Shown in pieces: positions 1 through 8,620 of a stretch of 64,000 nucleotides of DNA. A program made the position numbers and the translations under genes. Position 1 is the first letter of the stretch. Each line of letters opens with the position of its first letter. Location of the stretch: positions 94,844-158,843 of the forward strand of contig URNT01000002.1 of NCBI GenBank assembly GCA_900549235.1. The letters are read 5' to 3'. A model generated the notes under the pieces. It did not search any database. It had not been told where the DNA came from and saw only the letters and a program-made list of their open reading frames with translations. This DNA comes from an uncultured Clostridium sp. Its GTDB lineage: Bacteria > Bacillota > Clostridia > Lachnospirales > Lachnospiraceae.

Positions 1-2
1 CC

Positions 3-227
3 GTACCCGCCAATGCCGGTACTGATGGATTGACAACAAATATAGCAAGCCAAATCCCTGATGGATATAGGATTTTAGATGCGAGAGAAGTAGGGAGTGG
101 AAATAATGGTTGTTATATCTACTATTTTAAGGTTGACGGTACAAACATTACAATACAGCTCCGAAATGTTACCAATACCGCTATCACAACATCACCCGCC
201 GCTAAACTGTTATTGATCCCAAAATGA
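3..227 (+). CDS. Phage tail/appendage protein, C-terminal fragment (5' end outside window)
   Basis: The frame is open from the first bases of the window and ends at 227, giving about 74 residues. It contains TDGLTTNIASQIPDGYRIL and ends in KLLLIPK. This alternation of short beta-strands with Asn/Thr-rich turns resembles the small C-terminal domains of phage receptor-binding or tail-tip proteins. A TTG at 30 could in principle start a 65-residue protein, but there is no convincing ribosome site before it, so a continuation from the left is more likely. It reads toward the minus-strand fibre gene, with only 74 bases between the two stops. Family assignment rests on composition and context only. 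Confidence 0.5.
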   Translation, partial: VPANAGTDGLTTNIASQIPDGYRILDAREVGSGNNGCYIYYFKVDGTNITIQLRNVTNTAITTSPAAKLLLIPK

Positions 228-301
228 TCATTTAAAGTATGAATATACCGTAAATGTGCAATCATCAGCATACCGGTACGGCTGGTATATGGGTCAGAGG
301 A

Positions 302-1792
302 TTACCAAGTTCCCCATGATCCCCATGCACTGTTTTGATGTTTTCTATAATATATCTGATCACCTAAAACAATTTGACGAATAGTATCTCGGTTATATCT
401 TTGGATTTGGATCATGACAGCCCATAAACTATTTCCCAATGGCGAATTGCTGATATTTGTAGACAAAAAATAAATGCCATTCCCGTCAATGCTATTCAAA
501 TCTATATCGCTTTGCCATCCATTATTATGGATTGTAATGCTATTTGTATTGAAATTGCTATTTAACTGAGTAAGCTGATCCGTCAAAGACTTTCCGTATG
601 CCGCATCCAGCCCGAATTTCCCTACTTCCGTTGTAAGTCCATTGTTGACTAGATACTTTGCAAGCGTCGTCTGAAAGGTATCCGATGTTACCACTTTTTC
701 AACCAGTTTCTGGGCGATCTTATCAAGCAGCACCTGCACGGTGGATTTCTTGCCTTTCCCTACTCCTGTAAGATCTTGGGCATCTATTACTGATACCGTT
801 GTTGCTGATCCATCAAAACCGGCCGCCTGTGCCGCTTTATCAGCTGAGGCTGCAGCATCCTTAGCGCTGTTAGCTGCGGCTGTTGCCTTTTGGGTTGCTG
901 TAGTTGCTGCTGTGCTGGCCGTGCTTGCGCTTTCTTCCGCCGCTATAGCACTGCTGCTGGCTTCTCCCGCTTTTTGACTGGCCGTGCTTGCGCTCCCAGC
1001 AGCTTCTGCAGCACTATTGCTGGCTGCGTTGGCCCTCTGTGTAGCTGTAGTCGCACCTTTCTCCGCCGAACTGGCACTATTGCTGGCCTCTCCTGCTTTT
1101 TGAGTTGCCGTGATTGCTGCCGCACTGGCTGTAGATGCGTTTCCTGACGCCTCTGCAGCACTGCTGCTGGCTTCTTCCGCTTTCTGGCTGGCCGTGGTTG
1201 CTGCCTGTGTTGCTGTTTCGGCTGCTTTTACTGCCTTTTCGCCTTGTTTCTGCCATTCAGCTTCATTGTTCAAACGCTTATTCTCGTTCTCAACTCGGAT
1301 ATTTTCAGCCTCTACACGTTTCTTCTCTGCTTCTTCTCGGCCCTTTTCATCAGCATCTAATCCTTCCATTTTCTGATCAATACGTTTTTCCAGTTCTTCT
1401 AATTCTGTCAATGGGAGGTTCTCTTCTGATGGAGTATCAATAGTTTGCCCCACATATACATACCCTTGATTAGTAGCCCATTTTACAGTTCCAAAATCAT
1501 CCGTTCCACGAACAGCAACCCATACAGTTCCTGTCTGTGCCACACTGGCAGGCCCTATCGCCCAAGTAAGGATCACATACTCTTCTGTGATTTCCTTCTC
1601 CAGAAGAGCTGTATCCTTTTTGTCGTTTCCATACCGCAGATCCAATCGGAAATCCAAATGAGAGATATCTACCCCGCCAGCAGTGAGACGGCCGATCCTG
1701 ATCTGCCGTACCTCTGAATTTCTGTCATACTGTGTCCCGATCTGTCTCTCAACTTCTGGAATAATCAGTTCACGTCCTCGTACTGCGATCAA
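302..1792 (-). CDS. Phage baseplate/tail fibre protein with BppU-like N-terminus and pyocin-knob-like C-terminus
   Basis: This 496-residue protein probably attaches to the virion tail and contacts the host surface. Residues 1 to about 120 form a beta-rich domain resembling the N-terminus of BppU-type baseplate upper proteins. Residues about 130-180 are a charged coiled coil. Residues about 180-330 are an Ala/Ser/Thr-rich repeat with variants of ATQKAGEASNSAS, typical of trimeric fibre shafts. The last 60 residues (GIYFLSTN to the terminal WGSWGTW) look like a pyocin-knob type tip. The start is TTG with GGAGG eight bases upstream. It is the last leftward gene of the structural operon. No head-tail connector, tube or tape-measure gene lies between it and the coat gene. 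Confidence 0.75.
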   Translation of the reverse strand: MIAVRGRELIIPEVERQIGTQYDRNSEVRQIRIGRLTAGGVDISHLDFRLDLRYGNDKKDTALLEKEITEEYVILTWAIGPASVAQTGTVWVAVRGTDDFGTVKWATNQGYVYVGQTIDTPSEENLPLTELEELEKRIDQKMEGLDADEKGREEAEKKRVEAENIRVENENKRLNNEAEWQKQGEKAVKAAETATQAATTASQKAEEASSSAAEASGNASTASAAAITATQKAGEASNSASSAEKGATTATQRANAASNSAAEAAGSASTASQKAGEASSSAIAAEESASTASTAATTATQKATAAANSAKDAAASADKAAQAAGFDGSATTVSVIDAQDLTGVGKGKKSTVQVLLDKIAQKLVEKVVTSDTFQTTLAKYLVNNGLTTEVGKFGLDAAYGKSLTDQLTQLNSNFNTNSITIHNNGWQSDIDLNSIDGNGIYFLSTNISNSPLGNSLWAVMIQIQRYNRDTIRQIVLGDQIYYRKHQNSAWGSWGTW

Positions 1793-1812
1793 GTCTGCTG
1801 CCTCCTCTCCGT

Positions 1813-2115
1813 TTACCTATTAAGCTGTCTGTTCTCATTCATTTCCTGATAACTCAGCGCATAGTCCATCTGGTCTGAAGCATTTTCCAACACTTCTACC
1901 ACCGCGCGGGGCATCTCCACTGTAATTCCCCGCTGGATGAGGTAGGATTTGCCGTTGATTCCCACGAAAACAGGCCCGCGTTCCTTATCAGACGATCCTT
2001 TTGCAATTCTGAATCTTACCATTTCATCTTTCTTTGATAGCTCCACTGCGATATCCGAGGTTCCTATAATCTCCTTTGCTGCCTCGCTTACAATTTCTTG
2101 ATTTTTAGTTTCCAT
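1813..2115 (-). CDS. Small phage head-region protein
   Basis: This 100-residue acidic protein lies directly downstream of the coat gene, 11 bases away, and starts with ATG after AAGGAGG. Its core reads GPVFVGINGKSYLIQRG followed by a helix rich in Val and Glu. Short proteins with this layout are often found right after N4-gp56 type coat genes in Firmicutes phages, but I know of no experimental function. A head-completion or decoration role is inferred only from position. Confidence 0.6.
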   Translation of the reverse strand: METKNQEIVSEAAKEIIGTSDIAVELSKKDEMVRFRIAKGSSDKERGPVFVGINGKSYLIQRGITVEMPRAVVEVLENASDQMDYALSYQEMNENRQLNR

Positions 2116-2126
2116 GTTTCTCCTCC

Positions 2127-3134
2127 TTAATTAGCCTTCCCATCACTGAATGTGGAAGCAGTTTCGATTCTGATCATATACTGCTGTGAAAGGATCTCTG
2201 TAACTTTTAAGCCTTTCCATCCCACAGTAGCTCTCTGATTTAATGGATCTGCCGTTCCTGAACTTCCCAGCTGCTTGATAATAGTTTCTAATCCATGTCC
2301 CTCAACGGTCGTTGTGCCATATGCGTTATCCCCAAAAATAAGAGTGGAGTACACATCAATCTTCTGATTTCCATTTGCGGAATCCTCAGCTCCTGCTTTT
2401 GCGAAAATCTTAGCCTCGGTTGTCTCAATGAATCGAACCCCTTCAATCTCACCGATTTCGCCTTGATAAATGCGCTCTGGGTTTTTGTATTTTACAGCAT
2501 CGATAAAACGTTCATCCTCTCGCAAATCATAAGAACAATCCGGGTGAATGATGGCGTAGTAATATCCGTTAATCTTCTTGGCATTCTGCTTCTTAAGGAA
2601 ACGCACAGCCTGTTTGACTGCCTTGACCGTCAGCTTGTGATCCTTAGTCAGCGCTGCCCTCGATGTTACCTGACCCTCAGCATACTGCACATTGGTTCCC
2701 GCATTTAACACCTCCCTGCTAATTGTATCCATGGTTCTTCCTGCCTGACTTCCCAAAAGTTGGCTTGCTTCTACTACGTTGTTATCCATGGCAGTGAGTT
2801 TAAGCAGGTCAGATAGCGCCACATAGCCGCCATACTGTTTAACCGTTGCTTCCTGCTTGGTAACATTCAAAGTCTGTCCATCCGGTGTCACGCCCTCTGT
2901 CAAAGGCGTCAATGCTTTTGGCAGTTCATCATATTTTCTAAACTCAATAGTTTTACCCCCATTGAGCGGAATATTTCGTGTCTGCGCCCACTGATCATGC
3001 ACCAACGCTGGCTGCGCATTTTCCAAAAGTGTTCTGTCATAAAATGTTTTCATCTCCACGGACATACCATCTGCCGTAGTTACATTTTCTGGTGCTGCAA
3101 AAAGCTGCAGATTCAGCTTTAATGTATCATTCAT
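2127..3134 (-). CDS. Major capsid protein, N4-gp56 family
   Basis: This 335-residue coat protein forms the phage shell. The sequence around FYDRTLLENAQPALVHDQWA and the segment YGGYVALSDLLKLTAMDN match the N4-gp56 coat family (HK97 fold). I placed the start at MNDTLKLNLQLFA because AAGGAGG lies about eight bases upstream; a longer frame would overlap the scaffold stop and lacks a good site. The first 13 residues carry the LNLQLFA motif that is also the Prp-cleaved leader of Firmicutes ribosomal protein L27, so the mature coat probably begins at the following APENV. The gene follows scaffold and precedes a small head protein in the same leftward operon. Confidence 0.88.
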   Translation of the reverse strand: MNDTLKLNLQLFAAPENVTTADGMSVEMKTFYDRTLLENAQPALVHDQWAQTRNIPLNGGKTIEFRKYDELPKALTPLTEGVTPDGQTLNVTKQEATVKQYGGYVALSDLLKLTAMDNNVVEASQLLGSQAGRTMDTISREVLNAGTNVQYAEGQVTSRAALTKDHKLTVKAVKQAVRFLKKQNAKKINGYYYAIIHPDCSYDLREDERFIDAVKYKNPERIYQGEIGEIEGVRFIETTEAKIFAKAGAEDSANGNQKIDVYSTLIFGDNAYGTTTVEGHGLETIIKQLGSSGTADPLNQRATVGWKGLKVTEILSQQYMIRIETASTFSDGKAN

Positions 3135-3147
3135 TCCTATTTCCTCC

Positions 3148-4020
3148 TTAAATAACAACCTCTTCTCCCCGTTTTACCCGTTCCAGTACCTTATGGAACT
3201 CTTCATCCGAAAGATTCCAGGCATTCATTTTTGTAGTATTCGCAGGACCCGATGCTCCATTTTCAGCCGGACGGCTGCTGCCGGATCGGATGTTATCAGC
3301 TACTTTCTTTTTGGTATTTTTCTCTGTCTGTGTTACAATTCCCTGGGTGATTTCATCAAAGTGCACCGCTTTATATGCACTTGTAATGTCGAATCCGGCC
3401 CCAAGCAGTTTAATAAACTGTGGATTATCACACTCTGTTTCCATATCAAACTTTGGGAATACCTGTTTACACACTTCCGCTTCCCTATCCCATCTGGCAT
3501 ATGTTTCATCACGCTGGCGAATCTGTTGTGCCCTCTGCCCAGCTTCTAAGATCTGTCGATTCTCTGCTTCAAGCTTACGCATATGCTTTACCTGGTCTAC
3601 AGTCATATTCTCTTTCATTGCCTGTTCTTCCCAAAAGGAATTGTCAGCTTCAATTGCCTGCATGACTTTTTCTACATCGGCATTTTCAATCCCATAACGC
3701 ATTCCAAGCAGTGACATAAGCGGTACATATGATTCCAGCTGTTTATGAAGCTGATGCTCATCTTTGAACCTACGGCTAATGTGTTCTTTGACATCTGCAC
3801 CATATAAATCCCTGTATTTCTCCTTAAACTTTTCGTAATCCGCTCTACGCTCTTCCGGTGTCCTTTCCGGCTCATCAGGAACATCCTCTGCCACAGCGCT
3901 TCCAGTGGTGTTCTGGACATTTTCTCCCATTTGTTCCGCTGACTGTCCGGCATCTACTGATACTCCGGCTCCATCTCCTCCTTCTCCCTCAAACAATCTA
4001 AGATCCAGTCTGATTTTCAT
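3148..4020 (-). CDS. Phage capsid scaffolding protein
   Basis: This 290-residue protein is highly charged, predominantly helical and lies directly upstream of the coat gene, the usual place for an assembly scaffold. Its N-terminus MKIRLDLRLFEGEGGDG resembles the L27/coat leader (LxLxLF), suggesting that the same Prp-type protease trims it. Residues about 50-160 form the acidic/basic helical region. The C-terminus (residues about 235-290) is basic then amphipathic and is the part expected to dock on coat protein. The ATG follows GAAAGGAG. The function is inferred from position, composition and the shared cleavage motif rather than a catalytic motif. Confidence 0.75.
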   Translation of the reverse strand: MKIRLDLRLFEGEGGDGAGVSVDAGQSAEQMGENVQNTTGSAVAEDVPDEPERTPEERRADYEKFKEKYRDLYGADVKEHISRRFKDEHQLHKQLESYVPLMSLLGMRYGIENADVEKVMQAIEADNSFWEEQAMKENMTVDQVKHMRKLEAENRQILEAGQRAQQIRQRDETYARWDREAEVCKQVFPKFDMETECDNPQFIKLLGAGFDITSAYKAVHFDEITQGIVTQTEKNTKKKVADNIRSGSSRPAENGASGPANTTKMNAWNLSDEEFHKVLERVKRGEEVVI

Positions 4021-4093
4021 ATGTTTCTCCTTTCCTGCGGTCTCTCCCGCGCGTCTCCTTCATTCTACGGTCTTTCCCGCGCGTCTTGTTCAT
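3998..4093 (-). CDS. Possible 31-residue basic peptide with internal duplication, coupled to prp
   Basis: The frame starts at an ATG that overlaps the prp stop codon as ATGA and ends 23 bases inside the scaffold gene. The peptide begins MNKTRGKDRR and then repeats as MKETRGRDRR, because the DNA here is a 30-base tandem duplication. It is strongly basic. Translational coupling through the ATGA overlap is the main support. The alternative is that this is merely the scaffold leader and is never used as a protein. Confidence 0.35.
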   Translation of the reverse strand: MNKTRGKDRRMKETRGRDRRKGETYENQTGS

Positions 4094-4097
4094 ACTA
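4038..4097. repeat. 30-bp imperfect tandem duplication between prp and scaffold
   Basis: Two adjacent copies share the core CCCGCGCGTC and flanking CGGTCT, and differ at about five positions. The repeat lies in the short gap between the protease and scaffold genes and overlaps the last codons of prp. It encodes the duplicated half of the small basic frame described separately. Confidence 0.75.
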
Positions 4098-4458
4098 TAT
4101 CACACGCAAGATCAGTTTTCTCCCACCCCAAAATGAGGTAAGATGGATACGCCTGTTGAATAAGCTCAAAGCCAGTTTTGATAGTGTCTGTCATTTCTTC
4201 TACTCGTTCCTCCGCTCCTTGTTCAGCATCCACCTCCATATCTACAATTCCCGATTCGATGTGAATCCTTACAAGCTGTACGATTCCCTCTGCCTCCATA
4301 TCCATGAAACGTTGCGCTGCGGTTTGCGTCAGTATAGATATGGCCGAACACACAATATCATGACCTTCTTCAAGTCCATTTGCCCGTCCCCATCCCGCAT
4401 GTCCTTCTGACCTCATTCTGAATTTTTCTGATGTTCTGCTTATATTTACGTTGGTCAT
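4090..4458 (-). CDS. Phage-encoded Prp-type cysteine protease (head maturation)
   Basis: This 122-residue protein belongs to the ribosomal-processing cysteine protease Prp family. The signature EGHAGWG with His20 and HDIVCSAIS with Cys37 matches the Prp catalytic dyad; the loop between them is about five residues longer than in cellular Prp. In Firmicutes, Prp removes the N-terminal leader of ribosomal protein L27, and the coat and scaffold proteins of staphylococcal phage 80alpha carry the same leader. Here the coat protein has LNLQLFA and the scaffold LDLRLF at their N-termini, so self-encoded capsid maturation is a strong inference. The start overlaps the portal stop (ATGA), and the gene sits between portal and scaffold. 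Confidence 0.85.
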   Translation of the reverse strand: MTNVNISRTSEKFRMRSEGHAGWGRANGLEEGHDIVCSAISILTQTAAQRFMDMEAEGIVQLVRIHIESGIVDMEVDAEQGAEERVEEMTDTIKTGFELIQQAYPSYLILGWEKTDLACDIV

Positions 4459-6350
4459 TGCGCTACCTCCGTAGATTCCTGTACCCGTTTTCTCGCTTTT
4501 CCTGCTGTTCCTTCTCCTGAATCTACAGCCTGTCCTAGGTTATTTACTTTAACGTTCCGGCTATTTACATTTATATCTGTCATTGCTATTGCTCCCTGCC
4601 CCACCATTGCAGTTACCGCTTCCATTAGATCCGGCCTTCCGCTAAAATCGGAAACCATACCTGCCAACTGCATGATGAGCTGCTTCATCTGCTGGATCTG
4701 TTGATACATTGTCCCGTTTTCTTCTATTGTTTTAAGCACTTCATCTTTCCGGTCAAAGTCCATCATAGAAATTACCGCCTTTGCCTGATCTGCAATCTGC
4801 GGATTAAATACTCCCATTCCAAAAAGTTCTTTCGCCAGTTCATTGGTCGCTATTCGGCTGTATGGGCTTGCCTTTTGAGCAGATATCTTAATATCAAATA
4901 TCGGCTTTCGAACCATCAGCTCATTATCCAGCATAGGTACCTGTTCTTCCCCCAACATACTGTTATCCAGCATAACATACTGAGCCGTTCCGTTGGGCTG
5001 AGTAATTCGATAACTCCTCGGAAGTGAATAAAACTGACGAATCAGTTCTACCACCAATGTTATGACTTCAGCATGGGCAGTGTAGCTTGCTCTTATCATA
5101 TCTCGGCTCAGCTTACTCCCAGCTTCCTGCAATGCCGCTATGGCAGATGCCGCAGTTACTCCAGAGGCTGTAGATCCCTGTGAAAAGTCGCGGTTTCCAC
5201 TGGTCTCCTTCAATTCTTCTATCTTCTGGGTGCGCATATTGATCACATATTCAGACAGCTGAGGAGGCTGAATCTGCCGCAAACGGGTTTCGTCAATATT
5301 ACCCGCCACATGGACAATATCTTTTGACAGGTCTGTAAAATCACTTTCATTTATATTTACACCATCACTAGCAAAGTAACGGGGTCTATTCAATGCTGCT
5401 GCCTTTAAAATTACACCATCTAGTTTATCTATGTATTCCTGTGGATTGACCATTACATCCAGATACCCAAATCCAGCTGGACTTCCCTTCTCAGGGAACA
5501 TCACATCGAATACAAATGGATATTTCCCATGATCATACCATCCCCGCTGCTCATAATCATGATCATTCTCAGACGCATAAAGTACCACCCCCGGAATGAA
5601 CTTGCAGTAATGCAGAACTGTCCTTACGCCACCATCATCCAGCGAAACCCTGCGCTTATAATACCAGTCAATTACCTGTACCTTTTTTGATGTATCTATC
5701 GTGTCCTCATGGATATACTCTGAATGGATCAGTTCCCCGGTTCCTTTGATTTCTTCCTGCACATGGGGATACATCTGTTTCAATAGGTCAATATCTATCA
5801 GATTAGTGGTAAAAAGATCCCTTGATTCCTGTATATCACGAATCCCCGGTTCCCAGTAAATATTCATGATATCCTGAACCTCTATGTCCACATCACCAAG
5901 TCCATTTTCTTTTTCCTTGTTCCAGAACACCCCATAAATAGCTGTGCCCGTTTTGGGCTTATCCCATGAACACAGACTATACGTTTTTTCAAAATTATTT
6001 TGCTCCAAAATCACAGGAACTACTTCCGAAAGGATTTTCGCCGCTTCTTCATCTGATTCCTCCCTTGGAAGGATTGCTGGGCATGGATAATTGTCTATAA
6101 AGTCTGCGTGCTTATTGATCAGACTATTAAACAACCAAGCACTTATTGGTTTTGTATCATTCTTATTTGTGCTCTCCGATGTGAAGCGCTCCCAATGTTT
6201 CTGTTTCCACCACTCCTCCGCATTGACAATACGCTTTTCCAAAGTCGATTTTCCACGCTTATACTCTTGAAGTCTTCCATATGCTTCATCAACATCCTTT
6301 TTCCCAATCTTCTGCTCTTTTATCCCAGCTATCTCTATTTTCTCTCCCAT
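4455..6350 (-). CDS. Phage portal protein
   Basis: This 631-residue protein forms the dodecameric ring through which DNA enters the head. The N-terminal region includes AEEWWKQKHWERF and a stretch with PISAWLFNSLINKHADFIDNYPCP typical of podovirus-like portals, the middle contains NPQEYIDKLDGVILKAA, and the C-terminal third is helical and Gln/Met-rich. Length and position directly after the large terminase support the call. The gene starts nine bases after the terL stop and is followed by prp with a 4-base overlap. Confidence 0.85.
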   Translation of the reverse strand: MGEKIEIAGIKEQKIGKKDVDEAYGRLQEYKRGKSTLEKRIVNAEEWWKQKHWERFTSESTNKNDTKPISAWLFNSLINKHADFIDNYPCPAILPREESDEEAAKILSEVVPVILEQNNFEKTYSLCSWDKPKTGTAIYGVFWNKEKENGLGDVDIEVQDIMNIYWEPGIRDIQESRDLFTTNLIDIDLLKQMYPHVQEEIKGTGELIHSEYIHEDTIDTSKKVQVIDWYYKRRVSLDDGGVRTVLHYCKFIPGVVLYASENDHDYEQRGWYDHGKYPFVFDVMFPEKGSPAGFGYLDVMVNPQEYIDKLDGVILKAAALNRPRYFASDGVNINESDFTDLSKDIVHVAGNIDETRLRQIQPPQLSEYVINMRTQKIEELKETSGNRDFSQGSTASGVTAASAIAALQEAGSKLSRDMIRASYTAHAEVITLVVELIRQFYSLPRSYRITQPNGTAQYVMLDNSMLGEEQVPMLDNELMVRKPIFDIKISAQKASPYSRIATNELAKELFGMGVFNPQIADQAKAVISMMDFDRKDEVLKTIEENGTMYQQIQQMKQLIMQLAGMVSDFSGRPDLMEAVTAMVGQGAIAMTDINVNSRNVKVNNLGQAVDSGEGTAGKARKRVQESTEVAQ

Positions 6351-6358
6351 GGATCCTC

Positions 6359-7825
6359 CTATATCCTGATAAATTTATAAGTTCTCTGCCGTTCTTCTTT
6401 GTATAAATCCAGCGGATCCTCCAGAGGTGGTTTGCGTACTGTGTTTTCGCGTCTTGCAATCGGGTGATCCATAAGATAATAACGACATTCGTCATAAATA
6501 TGATCTTCCTGTGTGGTATCAATATCCTCAACGTGTTTTTCGTCATATACCAGGGACGGGATTGTTCTTATGAACCCTTTGCAGGTATTAAACACATAAA
6601 ACAACGGATGCCCGTCCTTGTTAAATGCCAGACGGTAATGATACTGCATCTTTCCCGCAATCCGGTGGTTATCCCCCGGTTCCCAGTACACTCCCTGTTC
6701 TGCCATAATATCTGCAATGGATTTTCCCCTGTCTGAGGCAAAAATAGAAGGATCCGCAATTCCTGTGATCTTTCTCCCTTTCAGATTTTCGTCTGTTTCC
6801 TCGATCTCACGAATCATCCTTGCCTGTTCCGCTGGATCAAGTTTAAGGCCCACATTCGGCTCACCCTCCTTGCATCCATACAATTCCCGGATTCGGTATA
6901 CACACCCTTCATAGTCCACAGCGTACCACCCTACAGAAAATGGTTTTGCATAACCGAAATCATAGCTACGCCCTACAATCCATCCATCAGGAATCTTAAA
7001 GGGTTCAATCACGTGGGTCCATTCCCTTGTATCATAATTCTCTGGATCATTGATCCATTCCGTAAACACCTGTCCCATAAAGGAATCCCAGTCACCATAC
7101 AGCAATGCTTTCTTTTCAGATTCTGACATCATAGCCAGTCCCACAACATAGTTTGGATTGTTTTTCAGCAGAATTGGATTATCAAATACACTGCTGGGAA
7201 TAAAAATCCGCTCATATGGGTGCTTTTCAACTTCTCCTCCGGGAACATGTATCTCTGTTTCTGCTATAATTGGCGTACCTGGAGGTGCCGGGGAAACAAA
7301 GCGTGCCTTCACCCATGCATGGCCCGGCCCTCCTGGATTTGCAGTAGACCGGATATACGTCCTTAATCCCGGACCTGATGATCTGGTACGGGAAAACATA
7401 TATTCATACTCTTCTTTTGCAAAATGGGTCAGTTCATCGAACCCGACAAAATCAAAATGACGGCCTTGGTATTTCAGTCGGTCTTTTGTATGCTGCATGG
7501 ACCCAAAATAGATCTTGGCACCGCTCGGAAAAGTCCATACATGGCTTGATTTATTGTAGGTTGCCTTAGGAAACGCTGCCCCATATAGTTCTTGGCTTCT
7601 GCTTATCAGGTCTTCCGTTTCAGGATATGTTTTTCGGAAGATAACCGCCCTGTAATGAGAGATATGGACTTGCCGTAAAGCTTCTACCAGAAGATAATCG
7701 CTCTTTCCTCCACCTGCAGCTCCGCCATATAATGCCTCAAACTCCATGTGAGACATCATAAGGGACTGTTTTGGCAGCGGTTCCCACACAATATGCGGCG
7801 CTGTTTTATCCGTTTTCTTCCTCAT
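6359..7825 (-). CDS. Phage terminase large subunit
   Basis: This 488-residue packaging motor and nuclease cuts concatemeric DNA and pumps it into the head. A Walker A motif GGAAGGGKS is at residues 34-42 and a Walker B segment ending in FDE at about 129-131. TANPGG (coupling motif region) follows. The C-terminal RNase H-like nuclease domain begins around SYDFGYAKP with its first acidic residue. It overlaps terS by 20 bases, so the pair is translationally coupled. Confidence 0.92.
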   Translation of the reverse strand: MRKKTDKTAPHIVWEPLPKQSLMMSHMEFEALYGGAAGGGKSDYLLVEALRQVHISHYRAVIFRKTYPETEDLISRSQELYGAAFPKATYNKSSHVWTFPSGAKIYFGSMQHTKDRLKYQGRHFDFVGFDELTHFAKEEYEYMFSRTRSSGPGLRTYIRSTANPGGPGHAWVKARFVSPAPPGTPIIAETEIHVPGGEVEKHPYERIFIPSSVFDNPILLKNNPNYVVGLAMMSESEKKALLYGDWDSFMGQVFTEWINDPENYDTREWTHVIEPFKIPDGWIVGRSYDFGYAKPFSVGWYAVDYEGCVYRIRELYGCKEGEPNVGLKLDPAEQARMIREIEETDENLKGRKITGIADPSIFASDRGKSIADIMAEQGVYWEPGDNHRIAGKMQYHYRLAFNKDGHPLFYVFNTCKGFIRTIPSLVYDEKHVEDIDTTQEDHIYDECRYYLMDHPIARRENTVRKPPLEDPLDLYKEERQRTYKFIRI

Positions 7826-8324
7826 CCTTTATCATCTCCTTCAATTCTGTCACCTTATCAGGGGTTAGTACAATAATGCCATTTCCGGTTTCTTCCGGTT
7901 CAGTGGACACACGTTCCTGCCATCTCTCAGGCATCCGATTTTTAGCATAGAATATAATCGCCTTTATATCCGGCTTGATATACTCTGTTTCCTCTGCCAG
8001 TTCTATCTCCTCTTTTTCTGATATCTTCTTTCCAGAAGAATCATACTCTATTTTTCTAACCTTAAATGCTTTCTTTACGTTGACATGGAATCCTTGGGTC
8101 ATATTATACAGACTGTGTTCCACCAGTCTATCAGAAAATTCTTCCCCTGTATTCAATGCCTCTGCAATATTGGGGTATTTCTTTTTCCATTCTGACAAGG
8201 TTGACCTGCTTATCCCTATATGCTTTGCAATTTGTTCATCCGTAATTCCTGCCCTTGCCCATGCGCTCAGCACATTCAGATTCTCTTTCCGGTTCTCCCA
8301 CTCTGTCCATTTCTGTCTCGCCAT
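7806..8324 (-). CDS. Phage terminase small subunit
   Basis: This 172-residue protein recognises phage DNA for packaging. Residues about 20-55 form a helix-turn-helix (AGITDEQIAKHIGISRSTLSEW). The middle is a charged helical part with a YDSSGKKISEKEE turn, followed by the segment IKAIIFYAKNRMPERWQ that is common in small terminases. It lies immediately before terL and starts at ATG in a region that would also be the natural place for a packaging site. Confidence 0.85.
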   Translation of the reverse strand: MARQKWTEWENRKENLNVLSAWARAGITDEQIAKHIGISRSTLSEWKKKYPNIAEALNTGEEFSDRLVEHSLYNMTQGFHVNVKKAFKVRKIEYDSSGKKISEKEEIELAEETEYIKPDIKAIIFYAKNRMPERWQERVSTEPEETGNGIIVLTPDKVTELKEMIKDEEENG

Positions 8325-8620
8325 ATCACCACCTCAATGTCATACTATCATATTTTCCCTCTGTTTTCTCCCACCCCAACATTGTCCGATTTTGTAGGCT
8401 CTCTATACAGCCTCATGTTCTGTCCCTACTAACCTAACGCGCGCGCGTATGTGCGTATGCGTAAGCCTGTCCGGTTCTGTCCACAAAAAAGCGGAGGTCT
8501 ATATACGCTGAGCACTCCGTTACTTCTTTCATTGTCTTAAATTCTCAAAATATCCCTTCTTGACCAGATCCAGGGATCCATCTTCCACCTGGTGCACTAT
8601 ATATGAGCTTCTTTTATTTT
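8325..8620. other. Intergenic stretch with a 27-nt alternating purine-pyrimidine tract
   Basis: No gene is supported on either strand in these 296 bases. Positions 8437-8463 alternate strictly between purine and pyrimidine (ACGCGCGCGCG followed by TATGTGCGTATGCGTA), a sequence class able to adopt Z-DNA. The segment TTCTGTCC occurs on both sides of it. It lies just upstream of terS and downstream of the Rep cluster, so a packaging or replication signal is possible, but nothing proves it. Confidence 0.5.

Noticed and set aside
880..1240. Repeats that might be a CRISPR array
   Set aside because: Units are short, imperfect, codon-phased and lie in the fibre gene; there are no unique spacers.
741..1443. 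Several overlapping plus-strand frames rich in Ala, Cys or Leu
   Set aside because: They are by-products of the repetitive fibre shaft on the other strand.
4118..8385. Sixteen-base match GTTTTCTCCCACCCCA at about 4119 and 8367, considered as a packaging repeat
   Set aside because: One such match is expected by chance in a window of this size, and one copy is inside the protease coding sequence.
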